A program made the translations under genes and the position numbers. From Deinococcus cellulosilyticus NBRC 106333 = KACC 11606 (GTDB lineage Bacteria; Deinococcota; Deinococci; Deinococcales; Deinococcaceae): a DNA stretch of 64,000 nt. Positions within the stretch are counted from its first letter, which is position 1. Each line of letters starts with the position of its first letter. The notes beneath the pieces are model-generated. The model ran no database searches. It was not told where the DNA came from and was given only the letters and a program-made list of their open reading frames with translations. Below, one piece after another: positions 43,710-52,296 of the stretch. The stretch lies in NCBI RefSeq assembly GCF_007990775.1, contig NZ_BJXB01000001.1, forward strand, positions 62,001 to 126,000, in the 5' to 3' direction.

Positions 43710-44440
43710 GCCAGTGCCCCTGCTGCTGACTGTTCTTTCTGGATGTCTGCCTTCAGGGCCTGCAGTTCTTCATGGGCTTTCTGCAGAATCGGTTTGCCAT
43801 GCCCGACAACCAGACGCTCGACCTCCAGATCCACAATGCGCTGTGCAGATTGCGCTGCACTGGGCATGTCTAAAGTGAGGGCGCGGATGGGCAGTCTGGC
43901 GCGGCCAGATCCCCGCATCAGGGCGTCTCCGGCCATCAGGGTGCGGGAAGAAGGGACCCAGAATCCAACCTGACCTGGAGCATGTCCTGGGAGCTCAATC
44001 ACGGTCAGACCTGGGAGAATGTCCTGCAGCAGGTCCCCCTCTTTGATGGGTTGCACTTCGGTGATGGTGGGAGGAAGCGGCAGACTGGTGAGGGCCACCT
44101 GCACCAGTTGCTGTGAAAAAGGAAGGCTTGCTCTGGGGGGCAACTGTGGGCGCTCTTTTCCGGTCAGCACTGGAATTTCAAGGGCATGGGCATAAACCGG
44201 AACAGGTTTTTTCTGAATCAGGTCTGCCAGAGACCCATAATGGTCTGGATGTGCATGGGTGATGAGGATGCCCTGCAAATTGTCCAGTGAGAAGCCCCCC
44301 CTTCCCAGAGCTTTTTCAATGCTTTTGAGTCCACCCGGGAGACCAGCATCAACCAGGGTGAATCCTGCCTGTTCGCCCAGCACCGTGACATTCACATAGC
44401 CCAGCGTGATCACAAAAACCCGTTCAGCCACTTTTTGCAT
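43706..44440 (-). CDS. Metallo-beta-lactamase-fold hydrolase
   Basis: A 244-residue cytoplasmic metallo-hydrolase. The metal-binding motif HAHPDH is present, followed by ELPGHAPGQVGFW, LMAGDAL and VGHGKP, which supply the remaining ligands in family order. It is probably a glyoxalase II-like thioester or lactone hydrolase. It starts a two-gene unit with the SDR (ATGA overlap), so the two may act on one substrate. Confidence 0.88.
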   Translation of the reverse strand: MQKVAERVFVITLGYVNVTVLGEQAGFTLVDAGLPGGLKSIEKALGRGGFSLDNLQGILITHAHPDHYGSLADLIQKKPVPVYAHALEIPVLTGKERPQLPPRASLPFSQQLVQVALTSLPLPPTITEVQPIKEGDLLQDILPGLTVIELPGHAPGQVGFWVPSSRTLMAGDALMRGSGRARLPIRALTLDMPSAAQSAQRIVDLEVERLVVGHGKPILQKAHEELQALKADIQKEQSAAGALA

Positions 44441-44557
44441 GCACCACCTCTTGGTTCATTGAGCAGGAGAGCAGGAAACAGCAATGGAAACTGGGTTACA
44501 AAGCGCAGTTCTGGAGCTGCAACCTGATGACAACCTGAAGGGTTTTATGCTGTAAGC

Positions 44558-44737
44558 ATGCCCATTCTCGATCTGCTTTTCACGTTCATGGTTTTTGTGG
44601 GTTGTTTTTTGCTCGTCCTGCCTCTTCCAGCAGAAAAACGCCACAGGAAGTCTATGACGAGGGCGTTGCAACAGAAAACCGGTATGATCCAGCATGCAAG
44701 CAGTCATCTGGTTTCTGTGTCTTCACTGGAAGCCTGA
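44558..44737 (+). CDS. Possible small single-helix membrane protein
   Basis: A 59-codon ORF with one hydrophobic helix (ILDLLFTFMVFVGCFLLVLPL) and a basic tail. It has no Shine-Dalgarno, but TATGCT lies 4-9 bases upstream, as for leaderless genes. Its 3' end overlaps the convergent gene at 44704-44979. Weakly supported. Confidence 0.3.
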   Translation: MPILDLLFTFMVFVGCFLLVLPLPAEKRHRKSMTRALQQKTGMIQHASSHLVSVSSLEA

Positions 44738-44979
44738 CCAGACAGGTTCTGTTTTTCTGCCAGCTTATAAGCACAGGCCAGGGCATCGGTTTGATGTGGG
44801 AATGCATCCACCAGCACCTTCTCTCCAGAGTGACCAATGCCATACACACACCACTCGTCTTCTTCGTACACCACCTGGACATCCGTGAATCCAGTGCGTG
44901 GCACTTTGAACCGCCAGAGGGTTCCCACCAGCAAGAGCACGCCCATAAAAAACAAAAAGGCTATCAACTCGGGAGTCAT
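44704..44979 (-). CDS. Small membrane-anchored protein
   Basis: A 91-residue protein. One N-terminal helix (ELIAFLFFMGVLLLVGTLW) is followed by a small soluble domain (FTDVQVVYEEDEWCVYGIGHSGEKVLVDAFPHQTDALACAYKLAEKQ) that resembles short DUF-type alpha/beta domains. The family is not recognised. AAAGGA lies about 8 bases before the ATG, which supports the gene. It stands alone, with 379 bases upstream before the next gene. Confidence 0.6.
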   Translation of the reverse strand: MTPELIAFLFFMGVLLLVGTLWRFKVPRTGFTDVQVVYEEDEWCVYGIGHSGEKVLVDAFPHQTDALACAYKLAEKQNLSGQASSEDTETR

Positions 44980-45342
44980 GAGGTTTCCTTTGAGTGGGTG
45001 TGGTGCAGCATACCCGAGAATACTGTTCTTATCCTACTGCTTTTCATGTGCTTTTCGCATGTGGACATGAAAACTCCAGGGTTTTCCTGAACACAAGAAG
45101 CAAAGTCCCTGTACCCTTCCATCCGGAAAAACCTGTTTGTAGAATCCCCTTGGGCTTCCTGACTTGTCTGTTCATGAGCGTGATGTCATGTTTGCAGAGC
45201 ACCTGCAGCCCTTTCTTTCTTCATCAGAAATTCAGGATCAATGGTCATCTCATAAAATCATATGGTTTTTTGTCTTCCAGAAACAAATTTTAGATCTTCA
45301 TGCAATTCACCTTTCACTAACCTGAAGCCATGCTGAATAAAT
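44980..45342. other. Intergenic region, nothing recognised
   Basis: More AT-rich than its surroundings. No ORF with a ribosome-binding site, hairpin terminator or repeat was found. Confidence 0.5.
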
Positions 45343-45348
45343 TATACT
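45343..45348 (+). promoter_or_regulatory. -10 box TATACT, probably leaderless start
   Basis: It lies 10 bases before the ATG at 45359, with no Shine-Dalgarno in between. Confidence 0.5.
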
Positions 45349-45358
45349 GGGACAAAGC

Positions 45359-45802
45359 ATGAAAAGCTCTCCCCTGTCCCCCCTGTCCAGCCCTTTCCAG
45401 AATGACCCTGAGTACCCGCTGTACCTGTATGGCTCTGCACTGGTTCACAGTGCCCGTGTTCCCGCCCTGCTGTTGTGGATGGGCCTGAATCTGGTGGTTC
45501 TGGTTCGCAACTTTGGGGGGGCGGCACTTGCAGACACGCTGGTGTACCTGAAGGTCTTCTGCATGCTGATGCTTCTGGCCTGCGCCGTCATGATCGCTGT
45601 TGGGGTCAGGTTGCCCACCCTGCGCACCCAGACCGATGGATACATGAAATCCGACATGCTGTACACCCAGCAGAAGAATGTGTCGATGCAGGACTTCAGC
45701 CGCAGCCATCTGGCACAACTGCTCGGCAAGGTCGGCACCTTCACCTGCCTGCACCTGCTGGTCATTCAACTCTGCGCCGCCTACCAGAAATATCTGGGTT
45801 GA
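45359..45802 (+). CDS. Small integral membrane protein, unknown
   Basis: A 147-residue protein with three to four hydrophobic segments (VPALLLWMGLNLVVLVRN, YLKVFCMLMLLACAVMIAVGV, FTCLHLLVIQLCAAY). The polar N-terminal 25 residues are rich in Ser and Pro. The layout (LHSARVPALLLW..., helix, loop with TDGYMKSDMLYTQ) recalls MAPEG-like membrane proteins, but no diagnostic motif is present. It stands alone with its own -10 box. Confidence 0.6.
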   Translation: MKSSPLSPLSSPFQNDPEYPLYLYGSALVHSARVPALLLWMGLNLVVLVRNFGGAALADTLVYLKVFCMLMLLACAVMIAVGVRLPTLRTQTDGYMKSDMLYTQQKNVSMQDFSRSHLAQLLGKVGTFTCLHLLVIQLCAAYQKYLG

Positions 45803-45995
45803 TCCATCTTCTGAGAAATCCCTGCCTGACCCCACAAGGTCAGGTTTTTGATGTGGAAATGGAACCTCCCTTGACACCCACGCGGTTTCAAGGTCAAATG
45901 AAGGCATCACCCCTCCTGTGGTTCGAGGCGTTGCGCTGCACGCTGCTGAAATTGAAACCCCGCATGAAAAGAGGTCGACATTGCTGCGCATACCG

Positions 45996-46472
45996 ATGAA
46001 GGTCCGACTGCAGTCCTCTCCTGCCCCTGAACATCCACTTAAACGCCCTTTTCAGACGGAAGATCTTCCTGCACTTGCAGACCTGATGTTTGCGGCATAC
46101 CAGGGCACCACCGATTTTCAACCGGGAAGCACCCTGGAAGATGCCCTGGAGCAGATCGAAAAAACCATCCAGGGTGAATATGGACAATTCCTGCCTCAGG
46201 CGTCTTTTGTGCTCGATGACGATGGCCTCCTGATCAGTGCCACCCTGATCACCTTCTGGAAACCCTTCCAGGCACCCCTTCTGGCCTTCACCATGACCGC
46301 CCCCGAATTCAAAGGCCAGGGTCTCGCAGCCCTGCTGCTCAAAGCAAGCATGAATCGCCTGTATCACGAGGGCTACAACCAGTTGAGCCTGCTGGTCACA
46401 GACGGGAACACACCTGCACAGCGGCTGTACCAGAGGCTGGGGTTTAAAACCTTTGAACCTGCAGAACCCTGA
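45996..46472 (+). CDS. GNAT-family N-acetyltransferase
   Basis: A 158-residue acetyltransferase. The acetyl-CoA-binding motif A is TAPEFKGQGLAALLLKASM (Q/RxxGxA variant), followed by LSLLVTDGNTPAQRLYQRLGF, the typical GNAT motif B. The ATG at 45996 is preferred; a longer frame begins at 45918 but lacks a good start signal. The acetyl acceptor is unknown. It is convergent with the MocR gene, one base apart. Confidence 0.82.
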   Translation: MKVRLQSSPAPEHPLKRPFQTEDLPALADLMFAAYQGTTDFQPGSTLEDALEQIEKTIQGEYGQFLPQASFVLDDDGLLISATLITFWKPFQAPLLAFTMTAPEFKGQGLAALLLKASMNRLYHEGYNQLSLLVTDGNTPAQRLYQRLGFKTFEPAEP

Positions 46473-46473
46473 T

Positions 46474-47844
46474 TCAGGTCATTTCCTGCAGCACTCCGGC
46501 CAGAACCTGCACAGCCTGCACCAGTTCAGGTTCTGGCAATGCCCCATAGCTGAATCGAAAAAAAGGACCCGGGGCCTCACCAGGGAACCAGCGGCTTCCT
46601 GGCAGGAGGTGCACCCCTGCCTGCAAGGCCCGGTCACTGAAGAGGCGTTCATCAAGACCGTCCGGGAGCTGCACCCAGAGGTTCATGCCTCCAGTGGGCA
46701 CGGTGAATCGCACTGCAGGCATGTGCTTTCTGAGGGCTGTCATCAGGGTGTTGCGCCGTTGCCTGAGCTGCATACGAACCCGGGAGAGGTGACGGCTGTA
46801 CTGGGAACTGGTCACAAAATCCAGGGCAATCTCCTGCATCAGCCCGGGTACGAAAAGGTCCAGTGCAGTGCGTGCTGCCCTGATGCGCTGAATCACGGGC
46901 CCCTGAGCAGCCACAGCCGCAACACGCAGGCCAGAGGCAATGGATTTGGTCAAAGAGCGAATGTGGATCACATGTCCCTGGCCTTCCAGAAACAGCGGGG
47001 GTGGCGCATGTCCTTCCAGGGTCAGGTCCCGGTTGGCGTCATCTTCAATCAGAAAAGCCTGATGCCTGCGGACCACTTCCAGCACCTGCATCCTGCGAGC
47101 TGTAGACAGTGAGATGCCTCCAGGATTGCGGTAGGTGGGCTGGCAGTACACCAGTTTTGCTCCACTGCGCTGCAGGGCCACATCCAGCTGTTCGGGTTGC
47201 AGACCCTGGTCGTCACTGGGGACGGGAAGCAGCTGGGCACCAGATGCTTTTGCCACTGCAATCACCCCAACGTAGGTGGGTGATTCCATCAGGACCGTTT
47301 CGCCGGGCTGGACCAGTGCACGAAACAGGGCTGCCAGAGCCGCCTGTCCGCCCGGCACAATCAGGATGTGGTTCGGGTGGATCACATCTGCAAGTTCGTG
47401 TGCAAAGTGGTCTCGCAGCGATTGAGAGCCCTCAGTGATCATGCGTTCCCACACCTGGGGTTTGCGGGCCACCCTCGCCGCACTTGCAGCAAGCTGGCTG
47501 GTGGGTTGCAATGAGGCGTCCAGATAACCTGTTGAGACCGGAATGGCACGTCCCGGAAAACTGTCGATGTCCTGCTGTTCCAGAAACCCTGCTGGGACAG
47601 GATTCAGGCGGGAAGACTGCCAGAGCAGGGTTGAGGGTTCCACCGCGGCAGGGGGACGGGTCACAAAAGTTCCGACTCCAGGGTGGGTTTCCAGCAGCCC
47701 CTCCTGCATCAGGACCCGAACCGCTTTCTGCACGGTGGCGGGCCCTACCGAGTAACGGCGGGACAGTTCCCGCACGCCTGGAAGAGGTGTTCCCGGACTG
47801 TTTTGATGGGCAAATTCGCGCAGGTCTGTCAGCAGGTCTGCCAT
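46474..47844 (-). CDS. MocR/PdxR-family regulator (GntR wHTH plus aminotransferase domain)
   Basis: A 456-residue regulator. A GntR-type winged helix (about 8-65: LLTDLREFAHQ, LPGVRELSRRYSVGPATVQKAVRVLMQEGLLETHPGVGTFV) is joined to a fold-type I aminotransferase domain with the PLP lysine in HIRSLTKSIASGLRVA. GAGGAG lies 4-5 bases before the ATG at 47844. Members bind PLP, and often an amino acid, as effector. It diverges from a PLP-dependent decarboxylase gene, with direct repeats GTAACGCT between them, so it likely controls that gene. Confidence 0.9.
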   Translation of the reverse strand: MADLLTDLREFAHQNSPGTPLPGVRELSRRYSVGPATVQKAVRVLMQEGLLETHPGVGTFVTRPPAAVEPSTLLWQSSRLNPVPAGFLEQQDIDSFPGRAIPVSTGYLDASLQPTSQLAASAARVARKPQVWERMITEGSQSLRDHFAHELADVIHPNHILIVPGGQAALAALFRALVQPGETVLMESPTYVGVIAVAKASGAQLLPVPSDDQGLQPEQLDVALQRSGAKLVYCQPTYRNPGGISLSTARRMQVLEVVRRHQAFLIEDDANRDLTLEGHAPPPLFLEGQGHVIHIRSLTKSIASGLRVAAVAAQGPVIQRIRAARTALDLFVPGLMQEIALDFVTSSQYSRHLSRVRMQLRQRRNTLMTALRKHMPAVRFTVPTGGMNLWVQLPDGLDERLFSDRALQAGVHLLPGSRWFPGEAPGPFFRFSYGALPEPELVQAVQVLAGVLQEMT

Positions 47845-47885
47845 GGTCTCCTCAGTTGTGTTACCATGATACATGAAGAACTATA

Positions 47886-47916
47886 GTAACGCTACCCAAG
47901 GCCATCAGGTAACGCT
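47886..47916. promoter_or_regulatory. Direct repeats GTAACGCT, probable MocR binding site
   Basis: GTAACGCT at 47886-47893 and 47909-47916, 23 bp apart start to start; an inverted GTTAC lies at 47860. MocR proteins commonly bind direct repeats at about two-turn spacing between divergent genes. Confidence 0.6.
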
Positions 47917-47964
47917 TCTGCAGAGCACCCGCCCGTTTGCTCTGAGTTTCTGTGGAAGTGCAGC

Positions 47965-49371
47965 ATGACCGTCACCTCCAGAACTCCCCTTCAATCAGAC
48001 CTGGAACAGCTACCCCACCTCCTGCAACTGGCTTTACAGGAGAGTCAGGATTTTCTACAAGCCCTCCCTGAGCAGGCTGCACATCCAGGCCTCTCCATTC
48101 CCACACCAGAGCCGCTATCAGAAACAGGGCTGGGAGCCGAGGCAGCGTTATCGAGGTTCATTCAGCGTTACCGCCACACCCTGTCAGGAAGTGCAGGGGC
48201 CCGCTATCTGGGGTTCGTGGTGGGTGGAAGCACCCCTGCTGCCCTGATGGGAGACTGGCTGGTCGGTGCTTACGACCAGAACCTCTCCAATGAGACCACC
48301 GGAGCCACGGCTGTGGAACGGGAAGCCCTGGGCTGGTTGCGCACCCTCTTTGGCCTTTCCGATGCACACAAAGGCTCTTTTGTTTCCGGGGCCACCATGT
48401 CGAATTTTGTGGGGCTTGCCATCGGAAGACAGTGGGTGGCCCACCAGAAAGGCATCAATGCTGCACTTGAAGGCCTGCAGGGCCTCAATGTCCAGATTCT
48501 GAGCGGAGCAGCCCACTCCAGTGTCTTCAAAGCTGCATCCATGCTGGGCATTGGCAGAAAGCAAATCAGGCAGGTGGCCCTCCTGCCTGACCGTGAGGCT
48601 GTGGACATCAGCGCTCTGGAAACAGCCCTGCAGCAGATGAAGGGTGAGCCCTGCATTGTGGTCGCCAACTCTGGCACGGTGAACACCGTCGACTTCGATG
48701 ATTTGAACCTCATCGTGGCGCTTAAAGAAAGGTACAACTTCTTCCTGCATGTGGACGCTGCATTTGGTGGTTTTGCAGCTTGCTCTCCCAGACACCAGCA
48801 CCTTGTCGATGGACTCAATGACGCAGATTCCATCACCATTGATGCTCACAAATGGCTCAACGTGCCCTACGACTCCGCCATGCAATTCACCCGACACCAG
48901 TTCCTTCAGGCGGAAGTGTTCCAGAACGCAGGGGCCGCCTATCTGGGCACCGTCACCGAGAATCCAGACTTCAACCACCTGACCCCCGAAAATTCCCGAC
49001 GCTTCCGGGCACTGCCAGCCTGGATGACCCTTGCCGCTTACGGGAAGCAGGGGTATCAGGAGATCATTGAGCGCAACGTGGAAAGTGCAAGAAATCTGGG
49101 AGAGAAACTGGGCAAGACCACCCCATTTGAACTGCTGGCTCCGGTGCGGCTGAATGTGGTGTGCTTCACCCTCAAAAATGCCAGCAGCATGCAGGACATT
49201 CAGGCATTCCTGCACCTGCTCCACCAGACGGGAGAGGTGTTCATGACCCCCACGGTGTATCAGGGTCGCGCAGCCATCCGTGCAGCATTCAGCAACTGGC
49301 GGACCCAGGATGAAGATGTGGAACGGGTGTTTCAGGCATTGGTCCAGACGGCTGAAAAACAAAATCACTGA
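47965..49371 (+). CDS. PLP-dependent amino acid decarboxylase, group II
   Basis: A 468-residue decarboxylase of the aromatic-amino-acid/glutamate decarboxylase family. The PLP lysine is Lys296 in DAHKW, with HVDAAFGGF, NSGTVNTVDFDDL and FVSGATMSNFVGLAIGRQW at the cofactor and dimer regions. The substrate cannot be fixed. Divergence from a MocR regulator suggests expression in response to an amino acid or vitamin B6. The flavoprotein gene is convergent, 9 bases beyond its stop. Confidence 0.9.
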   Translation: MTVTSRTPLQSDLEQLPHLLQLALQESQDFLQALPEQAAHPGLSIPTPEPLSETGLGAEAALSRFIQRYRHTLSGSAGARYLGFVVGGSTPAALMGDWLVGAYDQNLSNETTGATAVEREALGWLRTLFGLSDAHKGSFVSGATMSNFVGLAIGRQWVAHQKGINAALEGLQGLNVQILSGAAHSSVFKAASMLGIGRKQIRQVALLPDREAVDISALETALQQMKGEPCIVVANSGTVNTVDFDDLNLIVALKERYNFFLHVDAAFGGFAACSPRHQHLVDGLNDADSITIDAHKWLNVPYDSAMQFTRHQFLQAEVFQNAGAAYLGTVTENPDFNHLTPENSRRFRALPAWMTLAAYGKQGYQEIIERNVESARNLGEKLGKTTPFELLAPVRLNVVCFTLKNASSMQDIQAFLHLLHQTGEVFMTPTVYQGRAAIRAAFSNWRTQDEDVERVFQALVQTAEKQNH

Positions 49372-49380
49372 GAAGCGTCC

Positions 49381-51042
49381 TCAAAGAATGCTGCGTGCTG
49401 CGGCCTCCCCTGCTACTTTCCCTGAGAAGATGCATCCTCCCAGGAAAGTCCCTTCGAGCGCCCGGTAACCATGCATGCCACCCCCTCCGAACCCTGCCAC
49501 CTCACCGGCAGCATACAGACCAGGAAGGGGTTCCCCGTTCTGCTGCATCACCTGACCCTGGAGGTTGGTTTCCAGCCCTCCCAGGGTCTTTCGGGTGAGG
49601 ATGTTCATGCGGACAGCGATCAGTGGCCCTGCGGAAGGGTCGAGAATCCTGTGGGGTTTTGCCACGCGGGAAAGGCGGTCTCCCAGATAAGCGCGGGTCT
49701 GCCGGATGTAAGTCACCTGGGCATCCTTGCCAAAAGCATTGGTGAGCTGCATGTCCCGGTCTTGCACCACCTGCTGAATTTTGGCTGGATCAAGCCAGTC
49801 GTTGCCCACCAGCCCATTCATGCCTGCCACCAGTTCCCCCAGGGTGTCTCTGACCACAAAATCCTCTCCCATGTCCATGAAGGCCTGCACAGGTGGTATC
49901 ACACCTGGCAGCAGGCGCCCGAGGGTCTGTCGGATGCTGCGCCCGGTCAGGTCCGGGTTCTGCTCTGAACCTGAAAGGGCAAATTCACGGGCAATGATTT
50001 TGCGGGTCAGGACAAACCAGGTGTAGGGAAAGCCACTGCGGGTGATGTGACTGAGGGTCCCCAGCGTGTCAAACCCTGGAAAGAGGGACACAGGCAGACG
50101 GTTTCCATGGGGGTCCAGCCACAGAGAGGAAGGTCCAGGCAGCACACGAATGCCATGGTTCGGCCAGATGGGGGAATGGTTGCGCAGGCCTTCGGTGTAA
50201 TGCCACATGCGGTCCGGGTTGATGATGCGTCCTCCGCTCTGCTGCACCACCTGTTGCATCAGGCCATCCACATGCTGGGGAACCCCGGACACCATGAACC
50301 CAGGAGCAGGTCCCAGACGCTCTGTGGGCCAGTTGCGGCGCACCAGTTCATGGTTGCCTCCCAGACCTCCACTGGTCACAATAACGGCCTGTGCTTTTGC
50401 CTCAAACTGCCCGACCACGGTTCTGGAACTGGGTTCTCCTCTGGAAACATTGCTGTCTTCCAGAACCTCACCTGCCACACCTGTGACTGCACCATCTGCT
50501 TTCTGCAATCCTGTCACCCGATGACGGAACTTCATCTGAATGCGGCCTTCCTGCATGAATTGACGCACAGGACGCTCAAAGAGTTCCACGACGCCCGGAC
50601 CGGTTCCCCAGGTGACATGAAACCGGGGCACACTGTTTCCCGGGCCATCTGCCAGGGCACCTCCACGCTCGGCCCAGCCCACAATGGGAAAAATCCTCAG
50701 TCCCAGCTTCTGGAGCCAGCTGTATTTTTCTGTCGCCGCGAACTGCACATAAGCTTCTGCCCAGCGTCTGGGCCAGTGGTCCTCTTCACGGTCAAAGCCA
50801 GCTGTGGTCATCCAGTCCCTGAGGGCAAGGCCCAGCGAGTCCCGGACTTTCATCCTGCGCTGCTCTGGGGAATCCACAAAAAACAGCCCTCCAAAAGACC
50901 AGAAGGCCTGCCCTCCCAGATTGCTTTCGGGCTCCTGGTCCAGAATCAGTACTTTTTTTCCATGCTGCGCGGCCTGCATTGCTGCCACGAGTCCTGCGAG
51001 ACCTGCTCCCACCACAATGATGTCGGTTTCCAGTGCAGCCAT
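49381..51042 (-). CDS. FAD-binding dehydrogenase (fumarate reductase/KstD-like flavoprotein)
   Basis: A 553-residue flavoprotein. The N-terminal dinucleotide-binding motif VVGAGLAGLVAAMQAAQHG (about 9-27) is followed by a GG motif (SNLGGQAFWSFGGLFF) and the C-terminal FAD closure GLYAAGEVAGFGGGGMHGYRALEGTFLGGCIFSG. It belongs to the FAD_binding_2 group that includes 3-ketosteroid-dehydrogenase-like enzymes. AGGAGG lies 4 bases before the ATG at 51042; an in-frame start at 51186 adds 48 unrelated residues. The substrate is unknown. Confidence 0.87.
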   Translation of the reverse strand: MAALETDIIVVGAGLAGLVAAMQAAQHGKKVLILDQEPESNLGGQAFWSFGGLFFVDSPEQRRMKVRDSLGLALRDWMTTAGFDREEDHWPRRWAEAYVQFAATEKYSWLQKLGLRIFPIVGWAERGGALADGPGNSVPRFHVTWGTGPGVVELFERPVRQFMQEGRIQMKFRHRVTGLQKADGAVTGVAGEVLEDSNVSRGEPSSRTVVGQFEAKAQAVIVTSGGLGGNHELVRRNWPTERLGPAPGFMVSGVPQHVDGLMQQVVQQSGGRIINPDRMWHYTEGLRNHSPIWPNHGIRVLPGPSSLWLDPHGNRLPVSLFPGFDTLGTLSHITRSGFPYTWFVLTRKIIAREFALSGSEQNPDLTGRSIRQTLGRLLPGVIPPVQAFMDMGEDFVVRDTLGELVAGMNGLVGNDWLDPAKIQQVVQDRDMQLTNAFGKDAQVTYIRQTRAYLGDRLSRVAKPHRILDPSAGPLIAVRMNILTRKTLGGLETNLQGQVMQQNGEPLPGLYAAGEVAGFGGGGMHGYRALEGTFLGGCIFSGKVAGEAAARSIL

Positions 51043-51314
51043 AAGCCTCCTGTTGTATTTGTTGATGTCTTCCAGCATAAACCAGAAGCCGCCTGAACCT
51101 TCAACGGCAGAGTGAGCCACGAAGATCAAGTCACAAGTCATCCATCTAAAAACAAACCGTGATTTGTTTAATACACCAATCATCATGTTCCACCAACCAT
51201 TTCAAGATTTCAGAGGCAATTCAGTTTTGGTCAGTTGTCGCTCAGGAGGCTTCAGAAAGTCTTCAGTGGGAGGTGTTATTCTCTGACCATAGGAGAATGA
51301 CAAAGGAGGTCTCA

Positions 51315-51485
51315 ATGTTATTTACCCTCTCTCTCGGAATTGGTCTGCTGATTGGTCTGGTGTTTCTGGCTGTTTTGTTGCTTGTGGATCGTCTGTCCCG
51401 TCCGTCCCATGCCTCAGGACTTGAGCATGCTTCTCTTCAGTGGAATACCGAAGAAGCCAGACCCCTGCGGGCACAACGTTCATAA
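51315..51485 (+). CDS. Small single-helix membrane protein
   Basis: A 56-residue protein with an N-terminal transmembrane helix (LFTLSLGIGLLIGLVFLAVLLLV) and a polar tail ending RPLRAQRS. AAAGGAGGT, a near-perfect Shine-Dalgarno, lies 5 bases before the ATG, which is the main support. No family is recognised. The 272-base region upstream (51043-51314) holds no other gene. Confidence 0.6.
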   Translation: MLFTLSLGIGLLIGLVFLAVLLLVDRLSRPSHASGLEHASLQWNTEEARPLRAQRS

Positions 51486-51532
51486 CTCTTTTGTTTTGAT
51501 CTGTTCATTTTCATTTGATCGCCACAACACAT

Positions 51533-51562
51533 CAAAAATGCAGCCCAGAGCATGCTCTGGGC
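51533..51562 (-). terminator. Terminator of the small gene at 51592-51795
   Basis: A 20-bp perfect palindrome (51543-51562; arm GCCCAGAGCA) is followed on the minus strand by TGCATTTTTG. Confidence 0.75.
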
Positions 51563-51591
51563 CTCTGTCATGAATCATCAATCTGTTGCGT

Positions 51592-51795
51592 TCAAACCCC
51601 GAGTTGATCCATCTGGGATCGGGGCAGGTCCAGGGTGACCCTTCCCACCAGATAAAGGTCAAAAGTGGCCTGTTTGCCACAAACAGCTTCAAATTTCTGC
51701 AGAGGAACTTCTTTTTCCAGCTGCTGGCAGGACAGGATCAGGCGGTTGGACGTGCCAGGGACCCAGCGGACATTTAATGCATGAGCAGGTTTCAT
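51592..51795 (-). CDS. Small hypothetical protein
   Basis: A 67-residue soluble protein, all-beta in appearance (ALNVRWVPGTSNRLILSCQQLEKEVPLQKFEAVCGKQATFDLYLVGRVTLDL). No family is recognised. GGAGGTGAAC directly before the ATG at 51795 is an excellent ribosome-binding site, and a terminator follows the stop, so the gene is probably real. The longer frame from 51852 lacks such a signal. Confidence 0.62.
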   Translation of the reverse strand: MKPAHALNVRWVPGTSNRLILSCQQLEKEVPLQKFEAVCGKQATFDLYLVGRVTLDLPRSQMDQLGV

Positions 51796-51925
51796 GTTCA
51801 CCTCCAGAGGAACATGAGCAGACCGTCCTGGAATACAGGAACAGTGAATCAAAGGGTTGAATGGAAATCACAACTGTGGATCAGCTTAGCAGGCCTCCCA
51901 GGATCAAACACCTGTGGAAACACCT

Positions 51926-51981
51926 GAGGCTTCGAGGGTATTTTCCCACATCTTCCCCGGGACAAATACCCTCGAAGCCTC
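51926..51981. repeat. Long perfect inverted repeat (18-bp arms, 20-base spacer)
   Basis: Arms GAGGCTTCGAGGGTATTT (51926-51943) and AAATACCCTCGAAGCCTC (51964-51981) are exact reverse complements. No T-run follows on either strand. It lies 7 bases past the stop of the HigA-like gene, so it could act as a processing or stability hairpin, a terminator of unusual form, or a remnant of a small palindromic element. Confidence 0.7.
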
Positions 51982-51987
51982 TTGTAC

Positions 51988-52296
51988 TCAGAAATGTCTG
52001 GGCAGATGCTGACCCTCAGGGGCACTCCCCTGCTCTGAATTTTGCTGATGGTGTGCATCATAATCACGCTGGATGTCCAGCAGCAAAGTCATTGAAATTC
52101 CCCAGCACTGCTGGAGCTTATAGGCGATTGAGGGCGTGATGGGAAGATGTCCATTGAGGATCTGTTGCAATGTCTCTTCGCTGCAATCGAGTTGCGAGGC
52201 GAGGTTCTGGGCCGTTTCCTGACGGCTTTCCACCTCCAGCATCAGGTACCTGCCTGGATGCAGAGGCATGGGGTGGACACTCTGGTTTTCTGACAT
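51988..52296 (-). CDS. HigA/XRE-like DNA-binding protein, no toxin partner seen
   Basis: A 102-residue protein. MPLHPGRYLMLEVESRQETAQNLASQLDCSEETLQQILNG followed by LPITPSIAYKLQQCWGISMTLLLDIQRDYD matches the HigA/VapI antitoxin pattern (HPGE..., ISxIING, ITPDxAxRLxxxxG, WxxLQxxYD). The start at 52296 is chosen from that pattern; an in-frame ATG at 52371 adds 25 unrelated residues. HigB toxin genes normally lie just upstream, but 52297-52607 has no HigB-like frame. It may be an orphan antitoxin or a stand-alone regulator. Confidence 0.65.
   Translation of the reverse strand: MSENQSVHPMPLHPGRYLMLEVESRQETAQNLASQLDCSEETLQQILNGHLPITPSIAYKLQQCWGISMTLLLDIQRDYDAHHQQNSEQGSAPEGQHLPRHF

Noticed and set aside
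44456..44707. 83-codon minus-strand frame between two genes
   Set aside because: No RBS and no recognisable domain; it lies mostly opposite the possible small gene at 44558.
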